This document shows, in pieces, positions 1-5,884 of a stretch of DNA of 7,781 bases. Under the pieces are notes generated by a model, which was given only the letters and a program-made list of their open reading frames with translations, ran no database searches and was not told the origin of the DNA. The DNA is taken from positions 1-7,781 of the forward strand of contig MNYD01000117.1 of NCBI GenBank assembly GCA_001872925.1, read 5' to 3'. Source of the DNA: Dehalococcoidia bacterium CG2_30_46_19 (GTDB taxonomy: Bacteria; Chloroflexota; Dehalococcoidia; GIF9; AB-539-J10). The translations under genes were made by a program, and so were the position numbers. Each line of letters starts with the position of its first letter. Within the stretch, counting starts at the first letter, position 1.

Positions 1-641
1 GGCAACAGCTCGAGGCGAAGACGATTTCGCAGAAAGGATAGGGAGAGATTGGAGGAATCGCTGCGAGGCTCAAGTTGATGCTGCTGACAATAGCTCGTTG
101 TCTCCTCTCTGGTAACCTCAAGAAGAGGTCTTATCACCCAGATGCTACTTACCAGAGGCAAGCAAGGTTTAAGACCACATAATCCTGCAGTCCCCGCACC
201 TCTTAAAATATGTAGCAAAATTGTCTCTACCTGGTCATCCCTGGTATGACCCACTGCTATTAGCCTGCTGCCAACATTCTTAGCCACCGTTGCCAGGAAG
301 TCATAGCGTAGCTCTCGAGCAGCTTCTTCAAGGGAGCAATTTCTCTCCCTACGATAGGCATTTACATCCCGCGCATCAATAGTGACTGGAACATCAAGAG
401 AGCCAGCGAGATGGGCAACATACCTGGCATCTGCCTCAGCTTCAGCACCTCGAAGCTGGTGGTTCAAATGAGCAGCATGAACTTTCATTCCTAACCTCTG
501 CTGCCATTTTGTAAGCAGATTAAGCAAGCAAACCGAATCAGCACCACCGGATACCCCAACAACCACTGTTTCTCCGGTGGGAATTAAGCTATGTTTGCCA
601 ATGAAGTTTAATACCCTGGATTCCAGCTTGACCTTTCCCAT
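1..641 (-). CDS. tilS: tRNA(Ile)-lysidine synthase TilS, N-terminal domain (3' end beyond window)
   Basis: TilS uses ATP to attach lysine to C34 of the CAU-anticodon tRNA-Ile, so that it reads AUA; it is a cytoplasmic and normally essential enzyme. Reading from ATG at 641 gives 213 codons without a stop to the window edge, so the gene is cut there. The PP-loop motif VSGGADS lies at residues 30-36. HLNHQLRG follows at 58-65, then GHTRDDQVET at 131-140 and LRGAGTAGL at 146-154. The SN...LRNRLR signature lies at about 197-209. All are in the family order. The C-terminal substrate-binding domains are missing only because the sequence ends. A GAGG lies about 11 nt before the ATG. A short hairpin (664-679) and a longer repeat separate tilS from the protease gene upstream, so it may not be fully co-transcribed with it. 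The family assignment is secure. Confidence 0.95.
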   Translation of the reverse strand, partial: MGKVKLESRVLNFIGKHSLIPTGETVVVGVSGGADSVCLLNLLTKWQQRLGMKVHAAHLNHQLRGAEAEADARYVAHLAGSLDVPVTIDARDVNAYRRERNCSLEEAARELRYDFLATVAKNVGSRLIAVGHTRDDQVETILLHILRGAGTAGLCGLKPCLPLVSSIWVIRPLLEVTREETTSYCQQHQLEPRSDSSNLSLSFLRNRLRLELL

Positions 642-660
642 AGCCTGCCTATCCTCAGTA

Positions 661-685
661 GTGCGACCCTTTAGGGTCGTGCTGC
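661..685. repeat. Short palindrome, CGACCCT stem-loop
   Basis: CGACCCT (664-670) and AGGGTCG (673-679) form a perfect 7-bp stem around a 2-nt loop. The 20 bases 663-682 match 6997-7016 with one difference, so this is a dispersed repeat. It lies about 22 nt upstream of the tilS ATG and has no following T-run in that direction, so it is not a typical terminator. Confidence 0.8.
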
Positions 686-691
686 ATTTTT

Positions 692-818
692 AGAATATCC
701 CACATAAGTTCGTATAAAAATCCCTCTAAATCCCCCTTTAGAAAAGGGGGACTAAAGGGGATTTGACATCCCTGAAAAAACAAACAAAGTTATAAATAGT
801 TTTGTGGTTAACTATAAA
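692..818. repeat. 127-bp interspersed repeat, copy 1
   Basis: This block matches 5745-5870 with about nine substitutions and one A-run indel, roughly 92% identity by eye. It holds a G/C-rich nested palindrome (718-764). It also has a second small inverted repeat, ATAGTT (796-801) with AACTAT (810-815). In both copies the same end points at the 3' end of a minus-strand gene. Here it reaches into the protease gene and supplies its last three sense codons and its TAA (808-810). No transposase is seen; it looks like a non-autonomous element. Confidence 0.85.
716..764 (-). terminator. Terminator-like nested hairpin after the M48 gene
   Basis: CCCCCTTT (732-739) and AAAGGGGG (743-750) pair perfectly around a 3-nt loop. 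Outer arms AAATCCC (718-724) and GGGATTT (758-764) extend the structure. Read on the minus strand, the 3' arm ends in GGGATTTTTATA, a GC-rich stem followed by five U, as in an intrinsic terminator. It lies 44 nt after the protease stop. The function is inferred from structure and position only. Confidence 0.5.
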
Positions 819-1989
819 CACCTTCTCTGTATTCGTGAGCTAACTTTACTCGCTCATTATACGAAGGATGGTCACGAAACAAAACCTTCTCCCAGTGGAC
901 AGGTTCAGCTTCACTCAAATTCTGGTCAGTGAGCTTAGTCATTAGATTAATGAAACCTTCAGGATTGTCGCTTAATTCCAGCGCCGTTTTATCCGCTGCC
1001 ACCTCAATGTGCCGGCTATACCAATTAAGCGGCGGGCGCAAGAAAAAAAATAATGCTGCCAGAACCATGAGCAACCAGGGAAGCCCAGCGATATCGCCTA
1101 TCCCATGGTAAGGAAATAGCACCACACCCCCGACCAGAGCGAGATTTGCCAGGTAAAATGCCAGTAAAAATGCCGCTGCCTGGACCGAGAAAAGTCTAAT
1201 AATATCATGGTGAAGGTAATGCCCGAGCTCGTGAGCCAGGGCTACCTCTATTTCCTCAGGGGAATACTCCCTGAGCATAGTATCGCTGAGGATAATCCGC
1301 CTCGTTTTACCAAGTCCACCGAGCATGGCGTTAGCCGTGGTGCTCTTGCTGCTTAGATTTATGGTAAATATATCTTTAATATCAACCCCAGCTCGTTGTG
1401 CTAAGCACGCTAGCCTTTGCTTTAACTCGCCATCCGGTAATGGTTCCAATTTAAAAAACAACGACATTAAAACAGTGGGAGCAAGCAAGCTGAGAACGAG
1501 ACTTACTGAGAGCACAATCAACCAGGCTACCAACCACCATAGCGTGACAAGATGCTCTATAAGCCAGTAGGTAGCTATAATCAAACACACCGATAGCAAT
1601 AACCCTAACGCTAAAGCTTTAGCTCTATCCGCCAGCCAGCTAGCTAACTTTTGATGTGATAACCCAAAGCGATGGGGCAGAACAAAGTCTTGATAATAGC
1701 CTAAAGGCGCCATTATTACTCCCAGACCAAATGCGAGAATGAGGAAGTATAATGCCGCTGATAACGGTGGGGGAAGGACAAGAAACCCAGCTAGCTTTGC
1801 TGAGGCATCACTTAAAAGCAAAAATAGCAGCAAAGCGATGCCTATCCCCAGCTCAATGAACAATAATCTCCGCGTCAATCTACTATATTGCTGAGCTTTG
1901 TGCTGACGTTCAGCATCGAGGAAAGTTTGCGATAAGGTCACTTTTACCCTAAAAATTCTCCAAATTTTCAGGAAACCCGTTTTACTCAT
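808..1989 (-). CDS. M48 family (Ste24/CaaX-protease-like) integral membrane zinc metalloprotease
   Basis: The 393-residue protein is a multi-pass membrane protease. Hydrophobic segments lie at about residues 42-60, 76-98, 124-145, 150-178, 266-290 and 302-318. The zinc site is HELGH at 253-257 with the downstream ligand motif EVAAD at 329-333. NAMLGGLGKTRRIILSD just before it is typical of M48A (Ste24) and HtpX-like enzymes. The long N-terminal membrane part favours a Ste24-like type over classical HtpX. Its likely role is cleavage of membrane or misfolded proteins; the substrate is unknown. The ATG at 1989 overlaps the stop of the upstream gene by 8 nt (ATGAGTAA), which suggests coupling but leaves no well-placed SD. 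GTG at 1941, preceded by AGGG and 5 nt, is an alternative start; a 33-bp repeat fills the gap between the two. The last residues VYS and the stop come from the 127-bp repeat. Confidence 0.9.
   Translation of the reverse strand: MSKTGFLKIWRIFRVKVTLSQTFLDAERQHKAQQYSRLTRRLLFIELGIGIALLLFLLLSDASAKLAGFLVLPPPLSAALYFLILAFGLGVIMAPLGYYQDFVLPHRFGLSHQKLASWLADRAKALALGLLLSVCLIIATYWLIEHLVTLWWLVAWLIVLSVSLVLSLLAPTVLMSLFFKLEPLPDGELKQRLACLAQRAGVDIKDIFTINLSSKSTTANAMLGGLGKTRRIILSDTMLREYSPEEIEVALAHELGHYLHHDIIRLFSVQAAAFLLAFYLANLALVGGVVLFPYHGIGDIAGLPWLLMVLAALFFFLRPPLNWYSRHIEVAADKTALELSDNPEGFINLMTKLTDQNLSEAEPVHWEKVLFRDHPSYNERVKLAHEYREGVYS
1946..1978. repeat. 33-bp palindromic mini-repeat, copy A
   Basis: This is one of three related 33-bp sequences (also at 2165-2197 and 2761-2793), differing from copy B at 6 positions and from copy C at 8. 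The form is an A/T-rich inverted repeat with CCCT at one end and AGG at the other. It lies where the M48 protein begins: it either encodes residues 4-15 (if the ATG at 1989 is used) or forms an untranslated leader (if GTG at 1941 is used). Confidence 0.75.
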
Positions 1990-2752
1990 TGTTATTCAAC
2001 ATCAACCTCGTGCGGTGCATAAATTCAGGATAATCGGGGAAAGACAGGGCACTAATTACCTGCTCGGGACGACCGCTGCCAGTAGTATCACACCTCAACT
2101 TCATCCCCAAAACACACAGGGGTTTCTCATGGAGTTCACCCGAAACGAGATGAGATTGCTTTTCACCCAAAAAATTCTGCGAATTTTTCGGGAACCCATT
2201 CGCTTCGCCCGCAACGACACGAGAGGCGAAAGGTTCAGGGTCAGAATGATAGCTAATAAGCCAGAGATTATCTATCAACGCCCGTAAATCATACCGATGC
2301 ACTTCTTTGCCTCTATAATGCTGCCAGGGCAATTGTTTAGCGTGAAGCAGGGAATCTAAGGAGTCCTGTATCTCTCGCTCTTTTTTTTCTGTTTTTATAC
2401 CGACATGATATTCAGCGAAGATAACGGCTGACTGCAGCGAAGGTAGATGAAGCCCCACTTCTAGAACATCGAATATTTCAAAGCCGCGAGGTAACTGCTG
2501 TGCTACCTTCATCAAAAAGGATTTTGGCGGCATCCACTGTTTCAGCCATACATCCATAAGCTCGAATTCACTGGTTACCCCTACTGGTAAAGGTGCTGCC
2601 AGTGAAATTCGGGGATGTGGGGTAAATCCCTGGGAATAAGCTAACGGGATTTCCGCTCTGCGAAACGCTCTTTCCCAGAATCGCACAATGTCAAGATGAG
2701 CAATAAATTTAACCTCTTCACCACGCCCAAATCTAACCCGCAGGCGCTGCAT
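1982..2752 (-). CDS. TIGR03936/DUF2344 radical-SAM-associated protein with an internal repeat insertion
   Basis: The N-terminus MQRLRVRFGRGEEVKFIAHL, then YSQGFTPHPRISLAAPLPVG (residues 39-58), are hallmarks of the family first seen as a partner, or fused C-terminal domain, of a B12-binding radical-SAM protein (TIGR03960). Its biochemical role is not established. The C-terminal part CDTTGSGRPEQV (221-232) and RTRLML is also typical. The expected radical-SAM partner is not in this window; the upstream gene is a CNNM protein. Residues about 175-210 do not look like family sequence and coincide with REP-like palindromic DNA, so they are probably an in-frame insertion in a loop before the last strand region. 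ATG at 2752 follows AGGG (9-nt spacing) and GGGG directly. The gap to the upstream gene is 30 bp, and the stop overlaps the M48 ATG, so the genes are co-transcribed. Confidence 0.9.
   Translation of the reverse strand: MQRLRVRFGRGEEVKFIAHLDIVRFWERAFRRAEIPLAYSQGFTPHPRISLAAPLPVGVTSEFELMDVWLKQWMPPKSFLMKVAQQLPRGFEIFDVLEVGLHLPSLQSAVIFAEYHVGIKTEKKEREIQDSLDSLLHAKQLPWQHYRGKEVHRYDLRALIDNLWLISYHSDPEPFASRVVAGEANGFPKNSQNFLGEKQSHLVSGELHEKPLCVLGMKLRCDTTGSGRPEQVISALSFPDYPEFMHRTRLMLNNNE
2124..2235. repeat. REP-like compound palindromic insertion inside the DUF2344 gene
   Basis: GAGATTGCT (2152-2160) and TCGCTTCGCCCGCAACGACA (2200-2219) together match the right end of the MITE-like element at 6930-6957 in about 25 of 29 positions. 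They are interrupted by about 39 bp that contain 33-bp palindrome copy B. Further inverted pairs are TCTCAT/ATGAGA around 2125-2155 and TTCGCC/GGCGAA around 2204-2229. The stretch is open in the DUF2344 frame. The outer boundaries are estimated. Confidence 0.55.
2165..2197. repeat. 33-bp palindromic mini-repeat, copy B (within coding sequence)
   Basis: A 12-bp stem, CCCAAAAAATTC (2166-2177) with GAATTTTTCGGG (2181-2192), has one mismatch and a 3-nt loop. It is translated in the DUF2344 frame as roughly FPKNSQNFLGE. It matches copy A at 27 of 33 positions. Confidence 0.75.
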
Positions 2753-2760
2753 CCCCTTTA

Positions 2761-2793
2761 ACCCTAAGAATTTGCGGAATTCTCAGGGAACAC
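2761..2793. repeat. 33-bp palindromic mini-repeat, copy C (gene junction)
   Basis: CCCTAAGAATT and the inverted GGAATTCTCAGGG form the two arms. The repeat spans the junction between the CNNM and DUF2344 genes, covers the last codons and TGA of the former (2783-2793), and ends 8 nt before the ATG of the latter. On the minus strand its edge provides AGGGT upstream of that ATG. Confidence 0.75.
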
Positions 2794-4051
2794 TTTCCTC
2801 TTCTTTAGTCACCACAATTCTCTCTATCTTCACCCCTTGCATTTCGGTGATAACAAATTTCAGCTGGCGATACTTCAGCTGCTCACCTTGCTCTGGTATT
2901 CTGCCAAGATGGCTGAGAATAAAACCAGCTACAGTATCATAATCTCCTTCAGGTAAAGCCAGTCCCAATTCCTGATTAGCTTCCTCAATTCGAAATCCGC
3001 CATCCAATTGGAAAGTGTTGTGCCCGGTCACCACGAATTCCTTCTTTTCCTCGACCAGCTCATCGCCAATATCACCGATAATCTCTTCAGTTAGCTCCCC
3101 TAGAGTAACCATTCCGGCTACGCCACCATATTCATCAACCACGATTACTACGTGATAACCTCCGTTTCTCATCTCGGTAAGAAGTTTTCCGAGATGCTTG
3201 CTGTCAGGCACAAAGTGAGCCGGGTGTATTAAATCATCGATAACCGCTTCCTTATCGACAATGCCATTGTTTAATTTCATAAGTATGTCCTTAACAAATA
3301 AAATGCCGACCACATTATCGGTGTTCTCCTTATACACCGGAAAACGGCTGTAAGGTGTTTGACCATAAATATCCAGAATTTCGCCAATCTTCGTTCCTTG
3401 CTCCACCCAGACTATTTCCGTCCTGGGAATCATCACCTTGCTCACCGGACGGTCAGTAAACTCAAAAACCTTGTGCAGCATCGTCGCTTCATCCTGTCCC
3501 ACCACTCCCTCAACCTGTCCGACATTTATTGCCGACCTTATCTCTCCCTCGCTGGTCAACTTTCTTTCATCGGGCTGAGCTATTACCCTGGTAAACCCCA
3601 AACCAATGCGGCTTAACGCCAACACAAAGGGGTAAAGACACCACTGTATCACCCTCAGTGGATTAACATAAAGCAAAGATAGCCGCTCAGCGTGATGCAC
3701 TGCTAAAGTCTTAGGAGCGACCTCACCAAAAATCAAAATCAATGCCGTTACCCCGATAGTAGCGATGATTGGACCACGAACCAGACCGAAGGTCGCCACC
3801 GCCATAACAGTGCCCAGAGCAGCCGCAGCCACGTTCACCAGGTTGTTTCCCAACAAAACGGTAGCCAGAAATTTCTCGGGGCTCTCAGCCATCCTGGCTA
3901 ACTGCTCAGCCCTCTTACGTCCATTTTCAGCCAGATATTTTATGCGGAGTTTGGGCAGAGCAAGAAAAGCTGCCTCAGCGCTGGAAAAGAAAGCCGAAAA
4001 TAACAGACAGAGTATAAAGGCTGCTATAAGCCAACTATCAGCGTCTTCCAC
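2783..4051 (-). CDS. CNNM-transmembrane / CBS-pair / CorC_HlyC domain membrane protein (hemolysin C family)
   Basis: The 422-residue protein has the full family layout. The CNNM (DUF21) membrane domain spans about residues 1-155, with FSAFFSSAEAAFL (18-30), LLGNNLVN (66-73) and FGEVAPKT (108-115). Two CBS domains lie at about 205-262 and 270-332, the second with VDEYGGVAGMVTLGELTEEI (305-324). A C-terminal CorC_HlyC domain lies at about 340-415. Relatives such as CorC and MpfA act in Mg2+ (or Co2+) homeostasis, with CBS domains that bind adenine nucleotides; old 'hemolysin' labels are not evidence of toxicity. The GTG start at 4051 follows GGTGGTGAT, a near match to the full SD, at 6-nt spacing from GGTGG. 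It is the first gene of the cluster and lies about 55 nt below a strong promoter. The exact ion cannot be told from sequence. Confidence 0.93.
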   Translation of the reverse strand: MEDADSWLIAAFILCLLFSAFFSSAEAAFLALPKLRIKYLAENGRKRAEQLARMAESPEKFLATVLLGNNLVNVAAAALGTVMAVATFGLVRGPIIATIGVTALILIFGEVAPKTLAVHHAERLSLLYVNPLRVIQWCLYPFVLALSRIGLGFTRVIAQPDERKLTSEGEIRSAINVGQVEGVVGQDEATMLHKVFEFTDRPVSKVMIPRTEIVWVEQGTKIGEILDIYGQTPYSRFPVYKENTDNVVGILFVKDILMKLNNGIVDKEAVIDDLIHPAHFVPDSKHLGKLLTEMRNGGYHVVIVVDEYGGVAGMVTLGELTEEIIGDIGDELVEEKKEFVVTGHNTFQLDGGFRIEEANQELGLALPEGDYDTVAGFILSHLGRIPEQGEQLKYRQLKFVITEMQGVKIERIVVTKEEESVP

Positions 4052-4110
4052 CTATCACCACCCCCCGAGTCCCCCTCGATATAAAGTCACCATATTTAAC
4101 TCTAGAATTC

Positions 4111-4140
4111 ATAATAGCATTGACAAGACAAGCTTGTCAA
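4111..4140 (-). promoter_or_regulatory. Sigma-70 type promoter of the CNNM-DUF2344-M48 cluster
   Basis: On the minus strand, TTGACA (4135-4140) is separated by 18 bp from TATTAT (4111-4116), which matches TATAAT in 5 of 6 positions. Transcription would begin near 4104, leaving a leader of about 55 nt before the GTG at 4051. No equally good promoter was seen inside the cluster. Confidence 0.7.
4120..4140. promoter_or_regulatory. Palindromic operator-like site over the -35 region
   Basis: GACAAGCTTGTC (4127-4138) is a perfect 12-bp palindrome. Alternatively, TTGACAAG (4120-4127) and CTTGTCAA (4133-4140) form 8-bp arms with a 5-bp spacer. It covers the -35 box and most of the spacer of the CNNM promoter, where a dimeric repressor would block polymerase. 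No cognate regulator is encoded in the window, so the function is inferred. Confidence 0.45.
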
Positions 4141-4266
4141 AAAGGAGTGCTCATGCCTGTGACTGGCGACAGGTAACCTCTGATACTTTTCAGACCACAG
4201 TCAACACAGAAGCGTTAAATATCTTTTGCTAAATGACTGGACCAGGATAATCGAGCATAGGCAAAT

Positions 4267-5394
4267 TTATACGGAGGAAGCTCTGCTTGCTTCGCGGACT
4301 CGTGAACGTGCTTCAGCATGAACAAGAACTGGCACCTTACCAATGAGCCGTTCCACTTCCTCTCTATCATTGCAAAAGCTTCCCACAGACTCAAGGGTAA
4401 TCATCCCCCGGAGATAAAGCCTGACCAACGCTTGGTCCAGTGTCTCCATACCTTCTAGACTGCTGGTACGGATAACGTTAGATAGCTGATAGATCTTTCC
4501 TTCTCTGATGAGATTCTTAACTGCCACATTACCGAGCATTACCTCCACGGCAGGAGTTCTTCCTGAGCCATCTGCCAGTGGCACCAAAATCTGGCACAGA
4601 ACACCTACTATCAAGGAAGCCAGCCTGATTTGAGCCAGATACCTCTGCTCTGGTGGGAAGAGGTCTATAACCCTCTCAGTACACTGATAGGCACTAGTAG
4701 CATGCCCGGTAGTCAACACCAGATGCCCAGATTCAGCTATGCTGAGAACTGCAGCAGCAGTGTCTACATCCCTCATCTCACCAACCATGATAACATCAGG
4801 GTCTTGCCGTAATACGTGCTTTAAAGCCTCAGCGAAGGAGCGGGTATCTGAGCCTAATTCCCTTTGAGTGACGGCGGAGTTTATATTACTATAAACATAC
4901 TCGATAGGATCCTCAATGCTAATTATGTGGCTTGCCGTATTTAAGTTGATGTGATTTATCATAGCTGCCAGGGTAGTGCTCTTACCAGCTCCAGTAGGAC
5001 CTGAGATTACCACTAGCCCTCGGGGATACATAGCCAGTTCCTTACACGTTTGAGGCAAATGCAGTTCGTCTATGCTAGGAATCTGAGGAGGTAATAATCG
5101 AATGGCCATGCTAATTGCGCCTCGCTGCCGAGCAGCGTTGCAACGAATTCTCCCCAGGTGAGGCAAGCTTTCACCGAAATCAAGCTCGAGCGTGCGATGA
5201 AACTCCTCAATCTGCGCTGGTGTGGCTAACCCCTCAAGTGCTCGTTCAATAGTCTCGGCAGACAGTCGTTCTGCTTCCTGAATAGGTTTAATGTCACCAT
5301 TTACCCTCAAAAAAGGAGGGTAATTAACAACCAAATGTAAATCAGAGGCACCCTGCTCTTTAGCAATCCTTACCATATCAACAATATTTTGCAC
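4267..5394 (-). CDS. pilT: Type IV pilus retraction ATPase PilT
   Basis: PilT is the hexameric cytoplasmic motor that depolymerises type IV pili, powering twitching motility and DNA uptake. From GTG at 5394 the protein has 375 residues, close to the usual 340-380. Motifs, numbered from that start: QGASDLHL near the N-terminus; Walker A GPTGAGKST at 132-140; Asp box SIEDPIE at 159-165; Walker B region VLRQDPDVIMVGEMRD at 194-209; His box TTGHATSA at 228-235; and AVKNLIREGK at 291-300, the counterpart of the PilT-specific AIRNLIRE. The GTG at 5394 has GGAGG with 4-nt spacing. The longer reading from GTG at 5445 lacks an SD and would start within the putative -10 region. The His box reads TGHAT instead of the usual TLHTN, keeping the histidine. 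A DUF5343 gene separates it from the PilN-like gene. Confidence 0.95.
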   Translation of the reverse strand: MQNIVDMVRIAKEQGASDLHLVVNYPPFLRVNGDIKPIQEAERLSAETIERALEGLATPAQIEEFHRTLELDFGESLPHLGRIRCNAARQRGAISMAIRLLPPQIPSIDELHLPQTCKELAMYPRGLVVISGPTGAGKSTTLAAMINHINLNTASHIISIEDPIEYVYSNINSAVTQRELGSDTRSFAEALKHVLRQDPDVIMVGEMRDVDTAAAVLSIAESGHLVLTTGHATSAYQCTERVIDLFPPEQRYLAQIRLASLIVGVLCQILVPLADGSGRTPAVEVMLGNVAVKNLIREGKIYQLSNVIRTSSLEGMETLDQALVRLYLRGMITLESVGSFCNDREEVERLIGKVPVLVHAEARSRVREASRASSV

Positions 5395-5435
5395 TTTACC
5401 TCCATCTTGCAATTTAATTTCAGTCGAACAATTAA

Positions 5436-5464
5436 AAACTATCACAAACAGAAAAATTTGTCAA
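5436..5464 (-). promoter_or_regulatory. Probable pilT promoter
   Basis: A perfect TTGACA (minus strand of 5459-5464) is followed after 15 bp by GATAGT, or after 17 bp by TAGTTT, both only partial -10 matches. Transcription would begin near 5430, about 35 nt ahead of the GTG at 5394 and downstream of the GTG at 5445. This supports the shorter PilT start. Confidence 0.45.
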
Positions 5465-5744
5465 GAGAAAATTGAGAAAATTGCGAAAATATTATTGATT
5501 TTCTGCAAAAAATAAATAATGCAATTCCACAAGAGAGGGCATTATTTGATACAGCAATTAAACAATTCATCACTGGTCAATCAGGGACAGAATATTTTGC
5601 ATTTGGACTTGCTACCGTAAAACCTTGATATGTCTAAATTGTGCAAATAGCAAAATTGCAGCAATATCAACCAAAGATAGATACTGGACTTTCATTTAAG
5701 AGGTATGGCTATAAACTAAGGAAAATACGCCAACTATGGCATTT
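5446..5744. other. AT-rich intergenic region between the DUF5343-side repeat and pilT
   Basis: About 300 bp with noticeably lower G+C than the flanking genes. It holds the pilT -35 box at its left end. On the plus strand, 5476-5628 is a 50-codon open stretch with no ATG/GTG/TTG start, ending in TGA, whose translation is protein-like (contains QERALFDTAIKQFITGQSG). It may be a gene remnant or chance. Nothing else recognisable was found. Confidence 0.5.
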
Positions 5745-5870
5745 AGAGTATCCCAGATAAGTTCGTATAAAAATCCCCCTAAATCCCCCTTTAGAAAAGG
5801 GGGACTACGGGGGATTTGACATTCTTGAAAAACAAGCAAAATTATAAATAGTTTTGTGGTTAACTATAAA
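5745..5870. repeat. 127-bp interspersed repeat, copy 2 (126 bp)
   Basis: Matches 692-818 at about 92% identity and in the same orientation. It begins 15 nt beyond the stop codon of the DUF5343 gene. The nested palindrome is more perfect here (outer arms of 9 bp instead of 7), and the ATAGTT/AACTAT inverted pair is conserved. Because both copies sit at 3' ends of minus-strand genes, insertion or retention downstream of genes seems favoured. Confidence 0.85.
5769..5817 (-). terminator. Terminator-like nested hairpin after the DUF5343 gene
   Basis: The inner stem is CCCCCTTT (5785-5792) with AAAGGGGG (5796-5803); the outer stem is AAATCCCCC (5771-5779) with GGGGGATTT (5809-5817). On the minus strand the 3' arm runs into GGGGGATTTTTATA, so the stem is followed by a U-run. 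It would isolate pilT from DUF5343 transcription. Confidence 0.55.
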
Positions 5871-5884
5871 ACAGCCGAAGTGCT

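Noticed and set aside
2015..2287. 90-codon plus-strand ORF
   Set aside because: It is opposite the DUF2344 gene and stays open because of the palindromic insertion there.
4153..4176. Seven-codon plus-strand mini-ORF (MPVTGDR) after AAAAAGGAG
   Set aside because: The SD is good, but no promoter or downstream plus-strand gene is present, so it is probably chance.
3765..4232. 155-codon plus-strand ORF
   Set aside because: It is antisense to the well-supported CNNM gene and its promoter; no family features are seen.
5395..5445. Longer PilT N-terminus from GTG at 5445
   Set aside because: No SD, extra residues do not resemble PilT, and the region overlaps the likely pilT promoter. GTG at 5394 has GGAGG at good spacing.
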